Of a stretch of DNA of 64,000 nucleotides, positions 34,730 to 43,750 are shown in pieces. Origin of the DNA: Chryseobacterium indicum (GTDB lineage: Bacteria; Bacteroidota; Bacteroidia; Flavobacteriales; Weeksellaceae); NCBI RefSeq assembly GCF_021504595.1, contig NZ_JACSGT010000001.1, forward strand, positions 558,001-622,000, given 5' to 3'. The notes under the pieces were generated by a model. It had not been told where the DNA came from. It saw only the letters and a list, made by a program, of their open reading frames with translations, and did no database searches. The position numbers and the translations under genes are program-made. Each line of letters begins with the position of its first letter. Position 1 is the stretch's first letter.

Positions 34730-35821
34730 GTTTTTATAGAGTTCCTCCCGGATCTGAACTAAGATTTTTGTGGTTTTTTCCAGATCCGGAAGATCGGGCA
34801 GGGCAGAAGCTGCATGATGTTCTTCAATGGAAGCAATAAGGTCTTCGGCTTTTTTCATGACCTGTTCGTAAGACCAGTTTCCGGCTTTGATGTCTAACAG
34901 TTCTTCGCGGTTGTCAACACGGATATTGAGTGAATTGTTTTTAAATATCTGTTCGCAGGACTGTAATAAGCGGATGGTGTGCATCATGTTTTTGCTGTCG
35001 TAATTCTGTCCGTGGTTCTGATTGACATTGTAGCGGTCTTCATTGCGTTCGGAAACCCACTTCCAGTATTCGCGGTAATCTTTGCAGTAGGTGGAATAGG
35101 CATCGAGGTTGCAGAAGAGATAGGCGAGGGGATGTTGTCCTTTGGGAACGGAGGAAACAGAGACCTGATTGGCTTCTTCATTCTGGATAATTCCTTTATA
35201 TCTGAAATTGCCGGACTGATCGTAAAACAGAGCATACATTCCTTTGGTATTGTCGATGCTTACCAAGCCGCATTTTTCCTGTTGTAAACCACCCCGTCCT
35301 TCGGACACCCCTCCAGAGGAGGGGAATTTCTGCAGCCATTTTTTCAATGGAACGGAGCCCTGATCCTGCAGGATGTAGCAGAAATCGAGGATGGATTTTT
35401 TCTCTTTATCCATCGGGTTAAGGATCTTTTTGTTGAGTCCTTTTACTTTTTTAATCTGGGAAATGGCATATCCTGCAAAGGTGTCTTTGCATAATTTGGA
35501 AAGAAAATCTTCAGGTTTCAACAAATCCATCAACGGATTTTTATATTGAATACAATCTTCCGGACTGGCGATAATTTCGAGGATGTTGGGATTGTTTTTC
35601 TGTAACAGTTCGATGAGTCTCCCGATTTCGTAATAGGTAATGTCGTTGGTTTCATTGGAAATCTGCGGAATATAGTTTAACCCGAAAAAGTCTTCTTTCG
35701 GTAAATAATACACGCCACGAATATCTGTATCGGAATTTTCTGTTGCCAATCCGAAAGAGCGGCTTCCGGAGATGGCTTCGAAAAGGATGAGGTTTTTGTT
35801 TTTAAGGTCTTGGATGGTCAT
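34724..35821 (-). CDS. Nucleotidyltransferase of the RlaP type (PF10127-like), long form
   Basis: A pol-beta-superfamily nucleotidyltransferase. The GS motif and catalytic pair are in EAISGSRSFGLATENSDTDIRGVY (about 14-37). The rest is helical, as in RNA-ligase-associated NTases of RNA-repair systems. Residues about 163-185 (around PSSGGVSEGRGGL) are encoded by an inserted palindromic repeat that keeps the frame. It is last in a tight operon (4-bp gap to the gene before). A role in RNA end repair is inferred from family and from similar genes 8-10 kb away. Confidence 0.78.
   Translation of the reverse strand: MTIQDLKNKNLILFEAISGSRSFGLATENSDTDIRGVYYLPKEDFFGLNYIPQISNETNDITYYEIGRLIELLQKNNPNILEIIASPEDCIQYKNPLMDLLKPEDFLSKLCKDTFAGYAISQIKKVKGLNKKILNPMDKEKKSILDFCYILQDQGSVPLKKWLQKFPSSGGVSEGRGGLQQEKCGLVSIDNTKGMYALFYDQSGNFRYKGIIQNEEANQVSVSSVPKGQHPLAYLFCNLDAYSTYCKDYREYWKWVSERNEDRYNVNQNHGQNYDSKNMMHTIRLLQSCEQIFKNNSLNIRVDNREELLDIKAGNWSYEQVMKKAEDLIASIEEHHAASALPDLPDLEKTTKILVQIREELYKNK
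35287..35329. repeat. Palindromic repeat inserted in frame inside an NTase gene
   Basis: ACCACCCCGTCC-TTCGG-ACACCCCTCC-AGAGG-AGGGGAATTT is G/C-rich and palindromic, unlike the surrounding gene. It resembles intergenic REP-like elements and adds about 14 residues without a frameshift. Confidence 0.65.
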
Positions 35822-35825
35822 TTAA

Positions 35826-36737
35826 TTATCCTTTAAAAAGTTTAAATATTTCATAATTTATTTTTTTTACTTTGTTTATGAAATATGTTTTACGTTTGCC
35901 TTTTGAGAAAATTACTTTTGAATAAAAACGTCCATCAATAATCATGTATTCGTCATCTTTTATAGGAATTGAAGTGAAAACACATTCAAGTTTATCATTT
36001 AATTCATTGAAACATTTATTAATAAATGATAAATCTATTTTTTCAGAAATAAATTTTTTTTCTAATAAAGAGAATGTGTTTTGTGCTTTATCCAAAAGAG
36101 ATTGCAATGCGTTTGAATTTTCTGATTCGTGAAATTCGTTAAAATATTTATCAGTAATGTATTTAATAAATTCCGGATGATAGAAAGTTTTATACTCTTT
36201 AAAGTTCCTAATAGCTAAATAAATTGGATCTTGGGAATCGTCTTTTAAATTGGCACACCGAACTTTAATAGATTCAGGAATTTCAATTCCATATTTAATC
36301 TTTAAATGTTCAACATGTTTTAGAAACTCATTTTCTTCTTTGTAGGTGACTTTCACTTCACCTCTTGCGATGTTTTCAGTAACACTGACGTAATGCGGAT
36401 TTTGTCCTTTCTGCCATATTCCATCTCTAAAGATTATGGTGAAATATTTATACTCAGCTCTATTTTTAGCATTGAAGCTGATATCCAATGTGTCTTTTTC
36501 CTTTGGAAGATATTCGAAATCAAAAATATTACCTTCATTAAGTTTTGATATTATGTTTTGTGCGGAGATTGTATTACTAAAATCTTCTACGGGTTTTACA
36601 AAGCTTGCGAAAAAGAATGGATTTTTTTCCTTGTAGCCAACGTATCTATTCAAAGACCAAATGTATATATTTTTTATTTCAAAAATATCTCCTTCAGTAC
36701 AAGTGCAGAATTGTAATTCAGTATTCGGTGTACACAT
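35826..36737 (-). CDS. Hypothetical protein (303 aa) in NTase operon
   Basis: The middle gene of a three-gene unit, with 3-4 bp gaps on both sides. The 303-residue soluble protein has an N-terminal Cys cluster (ELQFCTCTEGD) and beta-rich segments (AEYKYFTIIFRDGIWQKG, MIIDGRFYSKVIFSKGKRKTYF). I recognise no family. Tight coupling with an NTase and an AEP-like protein suggests a nucleic-acid-related role. Confidence 0.6.
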   Translation of the reverse strand: MCTPNTELQFCTCTEGDIFEIKNIYIWSLNRYVGYKEKNPFFFASFVKPVEDFSNTISAQNIISKLNEGNIFDFEYLPKEKDTLDISFNAKNRAEYKYFTIIFRDGIWQKGQNPHYVSVTENIARGEVKVTYKEENEFLKHVEHLKIKYGIEIPESIKVRCANLKDDSQDPIYLAIRNFKEYKTFYHPEFIKYITDKYFNEFHESENSNALQSLLDKAQNTFSLLEKKFISEKIDLSFINKCFNELNDKLECVFTSIPIKDDEYMIIDGRFYSKVIFSKGKRKTYFINKVKKINYEIFKLFKG

Positions 36738-36740
36738 AAT

Positions 36741-37451
36741 TTAATCTAAAAAATAGGGTGAAAAATCAATTCCCTGAATACAGCCTGCCATTGGTAAAAC
36801 GTTATCGCCGTTCATGGTGACTTCATATTCGTTGCAGGTGAGCTGTGAAACTTTCTGATACCAGCTTTTCTGGTGTTCTTTCTGAATGTTATCTAATTTA
36901 ATTAAACAATGCAGTCCGCCATTGGTTTTGATAAAGGTAAGACAGTCGGGGTTTAAACAGTCTGCAATGTCTTCTCTGAATTTATCAATGGCTTGTTGAT
37001 GGTTTTCTATACGAAAATCAATATCCAGATCAAAGAATATTTTTCGTGAAGTGGTGGTCTGAATAAGATTTAAAGCCAACGTATGGGGATTGATGGCGTT
37101 ATCTTTCCGGATGAGTTTTTCCGAAATTTCTTTCATTAAAAACAATGAAGCATTGTGAAGGTCGCGCGGGTTGGGAGTGATGTAAATGGCGATGTTATCC
37201 TGCGAAACTTCGGTATTTCCGGATTCGTAAAAACCTACCGGAATTTCGAGCTGCCTGATTTTCTGAAGCAGTCTTTCTTTGGTTGAGGTAAATCGTTTTA
37301 ACTGTGCTTTATCTGCTTTGAGCCCTGTTTCTGGGTTGTATTTTTTTCTTGCGAGAAGGGCAACGTAATATTGTTCATTGGGCAGTAGTTCCGGAAGCCA
37401 GTCTATGAATTGCTGTAATTTTTCTTCGTTGTGTATGATTTTGTAGTTCAT
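36741..37451 (-). CDS. Possible AEP-like (primase/polymerase fold) protein
   Basis: The 236-residue protein carries RKIFFDLDIDFR (DxD-type metal motif) and, about 40 residues later, FIKTNGGLHCLIKL, which resembles the second conserved motif (sxH) of archaeo-eukaryotic primase-like domains. An N-terminal helical part includes LLARKKYNPETG. Order and spacing suit an AEP-fold nucleotidyltransferase, but this is by-eye recognition. First gene of the operon with the 303-aa protein and the NTase. Confidence 0.5.
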   Translation of the reverse strand: MNYKIIHNEEKLQQFIDWLPELLPNEQYYVALLARKKYNPETGLKADKAQLKRFTSTKERLLQKIRQLEIPVGFYESGNTEVSQDNIAIYITPNPRDLHNASLFLMKEISEKLIRKDNAINPHTLALNLIQTTTSRKIFFDLDIDFRIENHQQAIDKFREDIADCLNPDCLTFIKTNGGLHCLIKLDNIQKEHQKSWYQKVSQLTCNEYEVTMNGDNVLPMAGCIQGIDFSPYFLD

Positions 37452-37520
37452 TAGTTTTTAATTGGTGTCTGAGGTTTGTGAGTTTGACTTCTACAGCAAA
37501 GAAAATAAAAATTAAATAAA

Positions 37521-37550
37521 AAACCGGACAATTTGTAAAGTCCGGTCTGT
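37521..37550 (-). terminator. Terminator of the SDR gene
   Basis: ACCGGACTTTACAAATTGTCCGGT hairpin with a T-run on the minus strand. Confidence 0.75.
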
Positions 37551-37555
37551 TTTTG

Positions 37556-38365
37556 TTAGTTTTCAAAAAAGCGTTTTTTGTTTTCTTCGAAGAATACCTG
37601 ATCTCCGACCTGTCTGCGGAGTGCGATGGTTTGTTTGGAATCTTCTCCTGCAAAGTAACGCAGTTGGTTTTTACCGTCTGTTGCTGCTTCGTACACGACT
37701 TCTGCAATCTGCTCCGGAGTGGAATACTGGAAAATTCTGTTGGGATCTCTGAAGACTTCCCATACTTTTTCCGTCATTTCCTGATAGGCAGGATGGGCTC
37801 CCATATCGAGAGAACGGCTTGCAAAATCGGTGGAAATTCCGCCCGGCGCAATGGTTTTGATGGTGATTCCGAAAGGATTGAGTTCAAATGCCATACTTTC
37901 TGACCAGCCTTCGAGAGCCCATTTTGTAGCGTGATACAATGAGGCTAAAGGGAACGCAACGTGACCGCCAATGGAAGTGGTGGTTAAAAACAAACCTTTT
38001 TTATGTTCTCTGAAATAGGGGATGAAAGCCTGTGTTGTACGGATCACACCCCATAAATTCGTTTCAAACTGTTTGTTGATCTGCTCTTCGGACAGTCCTT
38101 CCAATGGTCCCATTAATCCGTAACCTGCATTGTTGAATACGACATCTACACCGTCCTGAATTACTTTTTCAGCGACTTCTTTTATTTCCTGCGGATTGGT
38201 AACATCCAGTTTCATCACTTTGATGTTGGGAATGGAAGAGAGTTCTGTATCTTTTTCGGGAGTTCTCATGGTTGCGACCACGTTCCAGCCTTTTTCTGCG
38301 AATAGTTTTGCCGTTGCTTTACCTAATCCGGTAGAAGCTCCTGTAATGAAAATAGTTTTTGACAT
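37556..38365 (-). CDS. Short-chain dehydrogenase/reductase
   Basis: Classical SDR of 269 residues. TGASTGLGKATA is the NAD(P)-binding glycine motif (about 7-18), VFNNAGYG follows, and the catalytic set shows TTTSIGGH and YHATKWALEG (YxxxK). The substrate is unknown. It is divergent from a MerR-type regulator 98 bp away, a common pairing in which the regulator controls the enzyme. Confidence 0.9.
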   Translation of the reverse strand: MSKTIFITGASTGLGKATAKLFAEKGWNVVATMRTPEKDTELSSIPNIKVMKLDVTNPQEIKEVAEKVIQDGVDVVFNNAGYGLMGPLEGLSEEQINKQFETNLWGVIRTTQAFIPYFREHKKGLFLTTTSIGGHVAFPLASLYHATKWALEGWSESMAFELNPFGITIKTIAPGGISTDFASRSLDMGAHPAYQEMTEKVWEVFRDPNRIFQYSTPEQIAEVVYEAATDGKNQLRYFAGEDSKQTIALRRQVGDQVFFEENKKRFFEN

Positions 38366-38407
38366 CGTTTTTTAGATTTTGTTGAAACGAAATTAATATT
38401 TACTTTT

Positions 38408-38440
38408 GAAACCTAAAAGTGTATAGTATACTGTATGGTT
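38408..38440. promoter_or_regulatory. Candidate MerR operator between SDR and MerR genes
   Basis: AAACC...GGTTT arms surround a near-palindromic GTATAGTATACTGTAT core in the short divergent region, as expected for a MerR-family site. Confidence 0.4.
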
Positions 38441-38463
38441 TTAATTTTAACGAAAATTTAACA

Positions 38464-38832
38464 ATGAAGTATTTAATCAACCAGCTTTCGAAGGCAACGG
38501 AAATCCCGATCGGAACGATCCGCTTCTATGAAAAAAGTGGTTTAATTGCGGGTGAAAAGGATGAAACAATAAAAAGCAACAATTACACGTATTATTCTGA
38601 GGAAGTTATCGAAAAGCTTGATTTTATAAAGGAAGCCAAATCTGTGGGTTTTACTCTGGCAGAAATTAAGGACTGTATGGATGCATGGTTTGAAGACCGC
38701 CTGAATACAGAGGATAAAATTAAGCTGATGGATGATAAGATTGTGCAGATCGATGCGAAAATAGAGGAAATGCAGCAGCTAAAGGAAAAACTGGCGTATG
38801 CAAAGGAAGTGATCCGGAATGGGGAGTGCTGA
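38464..38832 (+). CDS. MerR-family transcriptional regulator
   Basis: The start at 38464 (MKYLINQLSKATEIPIG) is preferred; the upstream codons would cross the promoter region. The winged HTH has TIRFYEKSGLI and YYSEEVIEKLDFIKEAKSVGFTL. The C-terminal coiled helix (about 85-120) ends in NGEC, with a single Cys. It probably regulates the divergent SDR gene; the inducer is unknown. Confidence 0.88.
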   Translation: MKYLINQLSKATEIPIGTIRFYEKSGLIAGEKDETIKSNNYTYYSEEVIEKLDFIKEAKSVGFTLAEIKDCMDAWFEDRLNTEDKIKLMDDKIVQIDAKIEEMQQLKEKLAYAKEVIRNGEC

Positions 38833-38835
38833 TTT

Positions 38836-38868
38836 TTAAAAACTCCATCTTTTGGATGGAGTTTTTGG
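38836..38868. terminator. Terminator between convergent genes
   Basis: AAAAACTCCATC and GATGGAGTTTTT form a hairpin with T runs. Confidence 0.75.
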
Positions 38869-38896
38869 GGAATCTCAACGTACAAAGTCAAACAGA

Positions 38897-40933
38897 CTAC
38901 ATATCTATTTTTTCTATTATACATTCTCTGAAAAAATCTATTAGTTGTCTTTCTTCTTTTTCATCAGAAACTAGTCTAAAGCAAATCAAGTTTTTAATAG
39001 TTCTTGAACAAGCAACATAGAATAGTTTTTGATTTTTTGATTTCTTCATTAAATCAATTTCTTCCAAGTCGTAAATAGATTTAAAATTATACTTATTCCA
39101 AAAATATTCGTCCATTATAACCATTACATTTTCAATTCCAGATCCTTTAGTTTTATGCATCGTTATATAATCTGAAATAGTGTTTTCGTCAATGTAGTTA
39201 TAATAATCTAAAACTTCCGAAAATTTTAATTCATCCGAAAATAATTCTAAGTAAAAATTTTTCTTTTTACGCTTTTTATCAAATTCAATAAATTCTTCCT
39301 CTGAAACTGTTGAATCTTTTTCAATCATTCGATTGGATGTATTTCCACCTGCATTGTATAAAACTTCTAACTGCTTGAATCTTTCATCCGATTTTAAATC
39401 TTCAAGAAAACTGTCTTTATCAGAAATATATTGTTTATAAGAATCTGATTTACTAATTAACTTATTATCAAATGAAAATCTTAAAATTCTGTTTGCAGAC
39501 AACTTTGAATTTAATAAAGCATCGAAAATTCGTTTTATTTTTATCTTATCTTTAATAGATTTTAACTCAAAACCGCATTTTTTTAATTTGGAAAGTACAA
39601 AATTATAATTTCTATTCTTATAGGCTGAACATAATTCATAAATTTCTATTAATTGAATTCTTTCAAATACTTTTTCAATTTCTTCCTTAACTTCTGAATA
39701 TCTATCATTAAATATTTTATACAAAACTTTAAAACCTAGCTCGCTTGAGATGGATTTATTGGTTAACATCAATTTTTTAAATTCAGGATTGTCTGCAGAA
39801 ACTTTAGCAATCATTTTATTAAGGGTATTCAAGTAATTTTCTTTATCCTCTAGATTACTGTTGTTAGAAGGTTTTTTACCATAAATAGAATAATATAATT
39901 TGACTTCTCCTTTTCTTTCTTCTAATGTTTCTTTATTTTTTAAAGCTAACTGCTGTATTAGTCCATCATTTCTTATCGTATTTATGAAATCAATAACTTT
40001 ATCGGAACATCTAAAATTATCTTCCTTTTCAATTTTAACTATTTTTTTTGCTGTTATCTCTCGTTCGACATCTCCAATTCCATCATCATAAATTCCTTGC
40101 ATAGAATCACCAAAAAAGCCAATAGTTGTTCTATTATTTATAGGTAGTAGATTTAAAAAGATATCAACTATTTTTTCATTAGTATCTTGGTATTCATCAA
40201 TTAAAATGAAATTAAATTTATCACTTACAATTTTCCCTAATAATTTATGCTTTTTAAAAAGTAAGGATGCGATATGTAATAATTCATCATGTCCAAATGA
40301 TAACTCTTTAAAATTATTATAACGAGTTTCATTATATCTTACCTTGTTATAGTCAATTGATTTTATTTCTTCTAAAATTATTTTATTTAATATGTCAATC
40401 TTTTCATTTAAATCTGAATTAAATTTTAATGGATCATTGTCATAATCTCTTTTACCAGTAACCTTAGATAGCTTTTCGCCGGTTGTCGTGAACAATTTTC
40501 CGGAGTAGCTTCCATATGTTTTCTTATATTTTTCATGCTCTTTTTTCTTATATTCTCTTTCATCTTCTCCTATTAATATTTCATCTCTGACGATTTTTTC
40601 GACTTTGAAAATTTCAAAAATTACCTCGTGAATATTTTTTTTGTAGTCTTTAATTAAATCATTTAAAAAAGAATGTATAGTACAAACAATGAAATTATTG
40701 TTTTCTCCAACTCTTCCTCTAACTTCTTCAACAGCTACATTAGTAAGCGTTATACAGACTCCTTTTTTATCGGGATAATTTTGAGTAATATACTCGAGGA
40801 TTTGTTTCAATGATTCTGTTTTTCCACTTCCGGCTCCACCCTGCAAAACAAAATTATTAAACTCCTTTTCAGAATTTTGATTATCATCAATAATCTGTTT
40901 TATCTGTTCAATTGGTCTTATTCTGCTATCCAT
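38897..40933 (-). CDS. UvrD-type superfamily 1 helicase, Gabija GajB-like (module 2)
   Basis: ATG at 40933 (MDSRIRPIEQIKQ) gives 678 residues and a 16-bp overlap with the OLD gene, mirroring module 1; an ATG at 40969 is possible. Motifs: Walker A QGGAGSGKTES (about 31-41), motif II FILIDEYQDTN, motif III FFGDSMQGIYD, motif IV DNFRCSDKVIDF, motif V ITMHKTKGSGIENV and motif VI LFYVACSRTIKNL. It is distant from the module 1 helicase, so the two are not a recent duplication. Confidence 0.85.
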   Translation of the reverse strand: MDSRIRPIEQIKQIIDDNQNSEKEFNNFVLQGGAGSGKTESLKQILEYITQNYPDKKGVCITLTNVAVEEVRGRVGENNNFIVCTIHSFLNDLIKDYKKNIHEVIFEIFKVEKIVRDEILIGEDEREYKKKEHEKYKKTYGSYSGKLFTTTGEKLSKVTGKRDYDNDPLKFNSDLNEKIDILNKIILEEIKSIDYNKVRYNETRYNNFKELSFGHDELLHIASLLFKKHKLLGKIVSDKFNFILIDEYQDTNEKIVDIFLNLLPINNRTTIGFFGDSMQGIYDDGIGDVEREITAKKIVKIEKEDNFRCSDKVIDFINTIRNDGLIQQLALKNKETLEERKGEVKLYYSIYGKKPSNNSNLEDKENYLNTLNKMIAKVSADNPEFKKLMLTNKSISSELGFKVLYKIFNDRYSEVKEEIEKVFERIQLIEIYELCSAYKNRNYNFVLSKLKKCGFELKSIKDKIKIKRIFDALLNSKLSANRILRFSFDNKLISKSDSYKQYISDKDSFLEDLKSDERFKQLEVLYNAGGNTSNRMIEKDSTVSEEEFIEFDKKRKKKNFYLELFSDELKFSEVLDYYNYIDENTISDYITMHKTKGSGIENVMVIMDEYFWNKYNFKSIYDLEEIDLMKKSKNQKLFYVACSRTIKNLICFRLVSDEKEERQLIDFFRECIIEKIDM

Positions 40934-42912
40934 TTCAATCCTTCTTTTATGTATAATGGTGTTTCCCATTCAACTTTATCTATTAAGGCTAAATATAGTA
41001 ATGATGAAGCAAAATCAGATTTTCCATCTGGTTTTAAAATTTTTTTTGTTAAAGAATAAACATCTGTTATTTTTTCAGTTAGCGATGATTTATGTTGAAT
41101 TCCGTGTATACCTCTATTTTTGTATTTTACGATTTCTTTTAAATTCAATTTAATAAATGAATCCTCAAAACTTCTAGCATGATAACCTAATTCTTCAATT
41201 TGATAAGCAATTTTAATATAATGTTTATTATCTTGTAATTCATTGGATTTTAGTTTTTTAAACCAATTTTCGAATTCAGGAGAACTAATTTTGGGTATAT
41301 TCAAAAATTCTTTAATAGAATAATTACTTGTAGTTTCTCCTTCAGATACTGCACAAGCTTTATAATTTGATTTTATTTTTTTTGTTTTCTTTTTAGATCG
41401 AATCAGCTTTGTTGTATCAATATCGGTTATAATCAAAGTTTTTATTTCTAAAAACTCTAAAAAATGCTTAAATGCTTTTGAATTTGCTCCTACTTCTATT
41501 ATAGAAATATTCTGTGATGATATCTTATTTTGTGGAGGTGTAATTAATTCGTCATATTGACTTATAAAATATGGTAACAACATTTTTTCTGTAGTTCCTT
41601 CAATAAATATAATTTTTTCAGCAAAGAATAATTCAGAAGAGTATAGAGTCAAGTATTGTTTTAAAAATTTAAAGTAGTGTTCTTTTCCTTTATATTTTAT
41701 TTCTAAATCAGCATAAAAATTTTTAATGTTAATATTTCCATCTTTAAGTTTAAAATAGCGCAAATCCGAAAAGTTGCATTGTGATACGATGTGCGAAGAA
41801 TGAGTAGAAATGAAAGTCTGTAAGTTAACTTTACTATTGATTTCTTTAATTATTTCTTGAATTTTTTGACTAAAAACATATTGCATTTGAGGGTGGGTAT
41901 GAGCTTCTGGCTCTTCAATAAATAAAAGGTTAATATCTTTTTTTTCATCTTCAAAGTATTTTTTCTTTACCTCTATTTGAAGTAATAAATAAAGAATGTT
42001 TACATAGCCTAAACCATTTAAATACTCAGGAAGATTATTAGTCCCATCTCCATAAACAATTTTAGAATGATTAGTAAATAACTGTTTAGACTCTAAATCA
42101 GAAATTACTCTTAAATCTTCTATATTAAGAAATTTCTTAGCATTTTTTAAAAAAGGTTCAAAGTGTGTCTTATATTTATCATCTAAAGTCAAGTCCATTG
42201 TGGATATAGCATTATTAATGTCAAAGAACTCGTCCGAAGATTCTTTATGTTCTTTATTAAAATATTGCGTAGTCATTTCTGACAAAGCTTTTTTACCACT
42301 TCCATTTGTTTCTGAACTTGAAACATTTCTTTTTGCATGAATAACTTGAAAATTAATTAATTTTCTAATTGAGGAAATGTCTTTTTTAACTAAATTACCT
42401 CTGTTAGCAACTTCTAAATCTGATTCATTTTCAAAAACATATACATATTTACTGATTAAATAATCTGGTAAATTCTTTTCAATAAATTTCTCTCGATTTG
42501 TTTTAGATTTTGACGAATCTTTAATTAGTTTTTCTTTATCAATTGAACACTCGAAAAGAATTTTAACAATATTTGAAGTGGGATCTAAGTCCAAAATAAA
42601 ATCGGAAATTGTTTCTAAAGAATCATTTATGTCATATTTAATTTCAAGAATCATTTGTATTGATAATTCCTCAATGACTGTACTTTCATCTAGATTAAAA
42701 ATTTTCTCTCTTAGCGAAGTAGAAAAATCATAAAAATTAAATTTATAGTTTTCATTTCTGTAAAATTTGTCGAAAAGCATTATAAAGGATGTTTTTCCGG
42801 AATTATTTCTACCAATTAAGAGTGAAAGTTCCTGTTTTTCATCCTCATTTAATAAAAGAACAGTATCTTTTAACAAACGAAAATTTTTGATTCTAATTTT
42901 ACTTATAAACAT
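40918..42912 (-). CDS. OLD-family ATPase/TOPRIM nuclease, Gabija GajA-like (module 2)
   Basis: ATG at 42912 (MFISKIRIKNFRLLKD) is chosen because a -7 element lies at 42939-42946, downstream of the alternative ATG at 42960. The 664-residue protein has Walker A LLIGRNNSGKTS (31-42), Walker B LLFIEEPEAHTHP (329-341), a THS switch (370-372), TOPRIM IFIEGTTEK (E438/E442) and IITDIDT (D497/D499). It is clearly diverged from the module 1 protein. The promoter layout is nearly the same as in module 1. Confidence 0.88.
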   Translation of the reverse strand: MFISKIRIKNFRLLKDTVLLLNEDEKQELSLLIGRNNSGKTSFIMLFDKFYRNENYKFNFYDFSTSLREKIFNLDESTVIEELSIQMILEIKYDINDSLETISDFILDLDPTSNIVKILFECSIDKEKLIKDSSKSKTNREKFIEKNLPDYLISKYVYVFENESDLEVANRGNLVKKDISSIRKLINFQVIHAKRNVSSSETNGSGKKALSEMTTQYFNKEHKESSDEFFDINNAISTMDLTLDDKYKTHFEPFLKNAKKFLNIEDLRVISDLESKQLFTNHSKIVYGDGTNNLPEYLNGLGYVNILYLLLQIEVKKKYFEDEKKDINLLFIEEPEAHTHPQMQYVFSQKIQEIIKEINSKVNLQTFISTHSSHIVSQCNFSDLRYFKLKDGNINIKNFYADLEIKYKGKEHYFKFLKQYLTLYSSELFFAEKIIFIEGTTEKMLLPYFISQYDELITPPQNKISSQNISIIEVGANSKAFKHFLEFLEIKTLIITDIDTTKLIRSKKKTKKIKSNYKACAVSEGETTSNYSIKEFLNIPKISSPEFENWFKKLKSNELQDNKHYIKIAYQIEELGYHARSFEDSFIKLNLKEIVKYKNRGIHGIQHKSSLTEKITDVYSLTKKILKPDGKSDFASSLLYLALIDKVEWETPLYIKEGLKWIAE

Positions 42913-42938
42913 GGTTTTAGTTTTAAAAATTAAATTAA

Positions 42939-42983
42939 CAAATATATTTTTAACTTTCAAAACTTCATTACGGCTTTCCGTAA
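42939..42983 (-). promoter_or_regulatory. Shared defense promoter/operator, copy 2 (module 2)
   Basis: Perfect palindrome TTACGG-CTTT-CCGTAA at 42968-42983, 21 nt upstream of TATATTTG (42939-42946, minus strand). The leader to ATG 42912 is 27 nt from the -7 element, as in module 1. Confidence 0.75.
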
Positions 42984-42997
42984 CCTTAAAAAATCAA

Positions 42998-43750
42998 TCA
43001 AAAAAATCCCTTCAAAAACCCACGATATTCCTCTCGTATCATCAATTCCTTTTCCACAAACAATTCATTTCTTACACAATCCACCGTTTCCTGTGTTACA
43101 GGATTGTAGCCTTGTTTGTTCACTTCCCAGTTAAAAATTCCGACACCGCGTTTTTGCCAGGACGGAAGATCGTTGTAATTGATTCCGTATTGGAAAAGCA
43201 GTTCATTTTTATCGGATTGTGACATTCTTTCAATTCTTTCGGTAGTTTGTCCGGCGTTGAATCCGTTGTTTCTCAACGTCCAGTAACAGTAGGCTGAAAG
43301 GGAATTTCTGTGGGAATCTTCCTGTCTCCAGCAAAAATAATCCGCGATCATTTCACGATTCGGAATGGAAATCGTTCTGCAGTCGAAAACACAGATTTTC
43401 TGAAACCGCAGGCTGAAAAAAGCACTCGCTTCTCCCGCCAGAACAGAATTGATCTTCCTTATTTTTCGGCTGAAAGTCTGGTCGTCTTTATGGATCAGCA
43501 AAGAAATTTCATCACTCTGCGTGTAACCGTACAACACTCTAAACCCGATGGTAAAAAGATGCTTTGTCGTATCGATCATTGCCTGACTGAATTTCGAATC
43601 AAAAGGTTTTTCCAGCGACAGTTTTTCTTTGGTAAGTCTGGTAAATCCTCTTCCGTCGAGCCGTACGATAATAAAGTTTTCCGGAAGGATATACTGTTCC
43701 GAAAGGCTTTCGTTTTTTCGCATGACCGCTTCAATTTCTTCAAATTTCAT
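42998..43750 (-). CDS. tRNA-His guanylyltransferase (Thg1)-like protein
   Basis: ATG at 43750 (MKFEEIEAVMRK) gives 250 residues and an 11-bp overlap with the kinase gene. Thg1 enzymes add nucleotides in the 3'-5' direction to tRNA 5' ends. Signature parts are FIIVRLDGRGFTRLTK (first metal Asp), GYTQSDEISLL (second acidic pair), FDCRTISIP, and KRGVGIF towards the C-terminus. Bacterial Thg1-like proteins repair 5'-truncated tRNAs, which suits this RNA-repair operon. Confidence 0.88.
   Translation of the reverse strand: MKFEEIEAVMRKNESLSEQYILPENFIIVRLDGRGFTRLTKEKLSLEKPFDSKFSQAMIDTTKHLFTIGFRVLYGYTQSDEISLLIHKDDQTFSRKIRKINSVLAGEASAFFSLRFQKICVFDCRTISIPNREMIADYFCWRQEDSHRNSLSAYCYWTLRNNGFNAGQTTERIERMSQSDKNELLFQYGINYNDLPSWQKRGVGIFNWEVNKQGYNPVTQETVDCVRNELFVEKELMIREEYRGFLKGFF

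Noticed and set aside
42913..42960. Upstream start for the module 2 OLD nuclease
   Set aside because: The extra residues lie across the -7 element at 42939-42946 and would not be transcribed.
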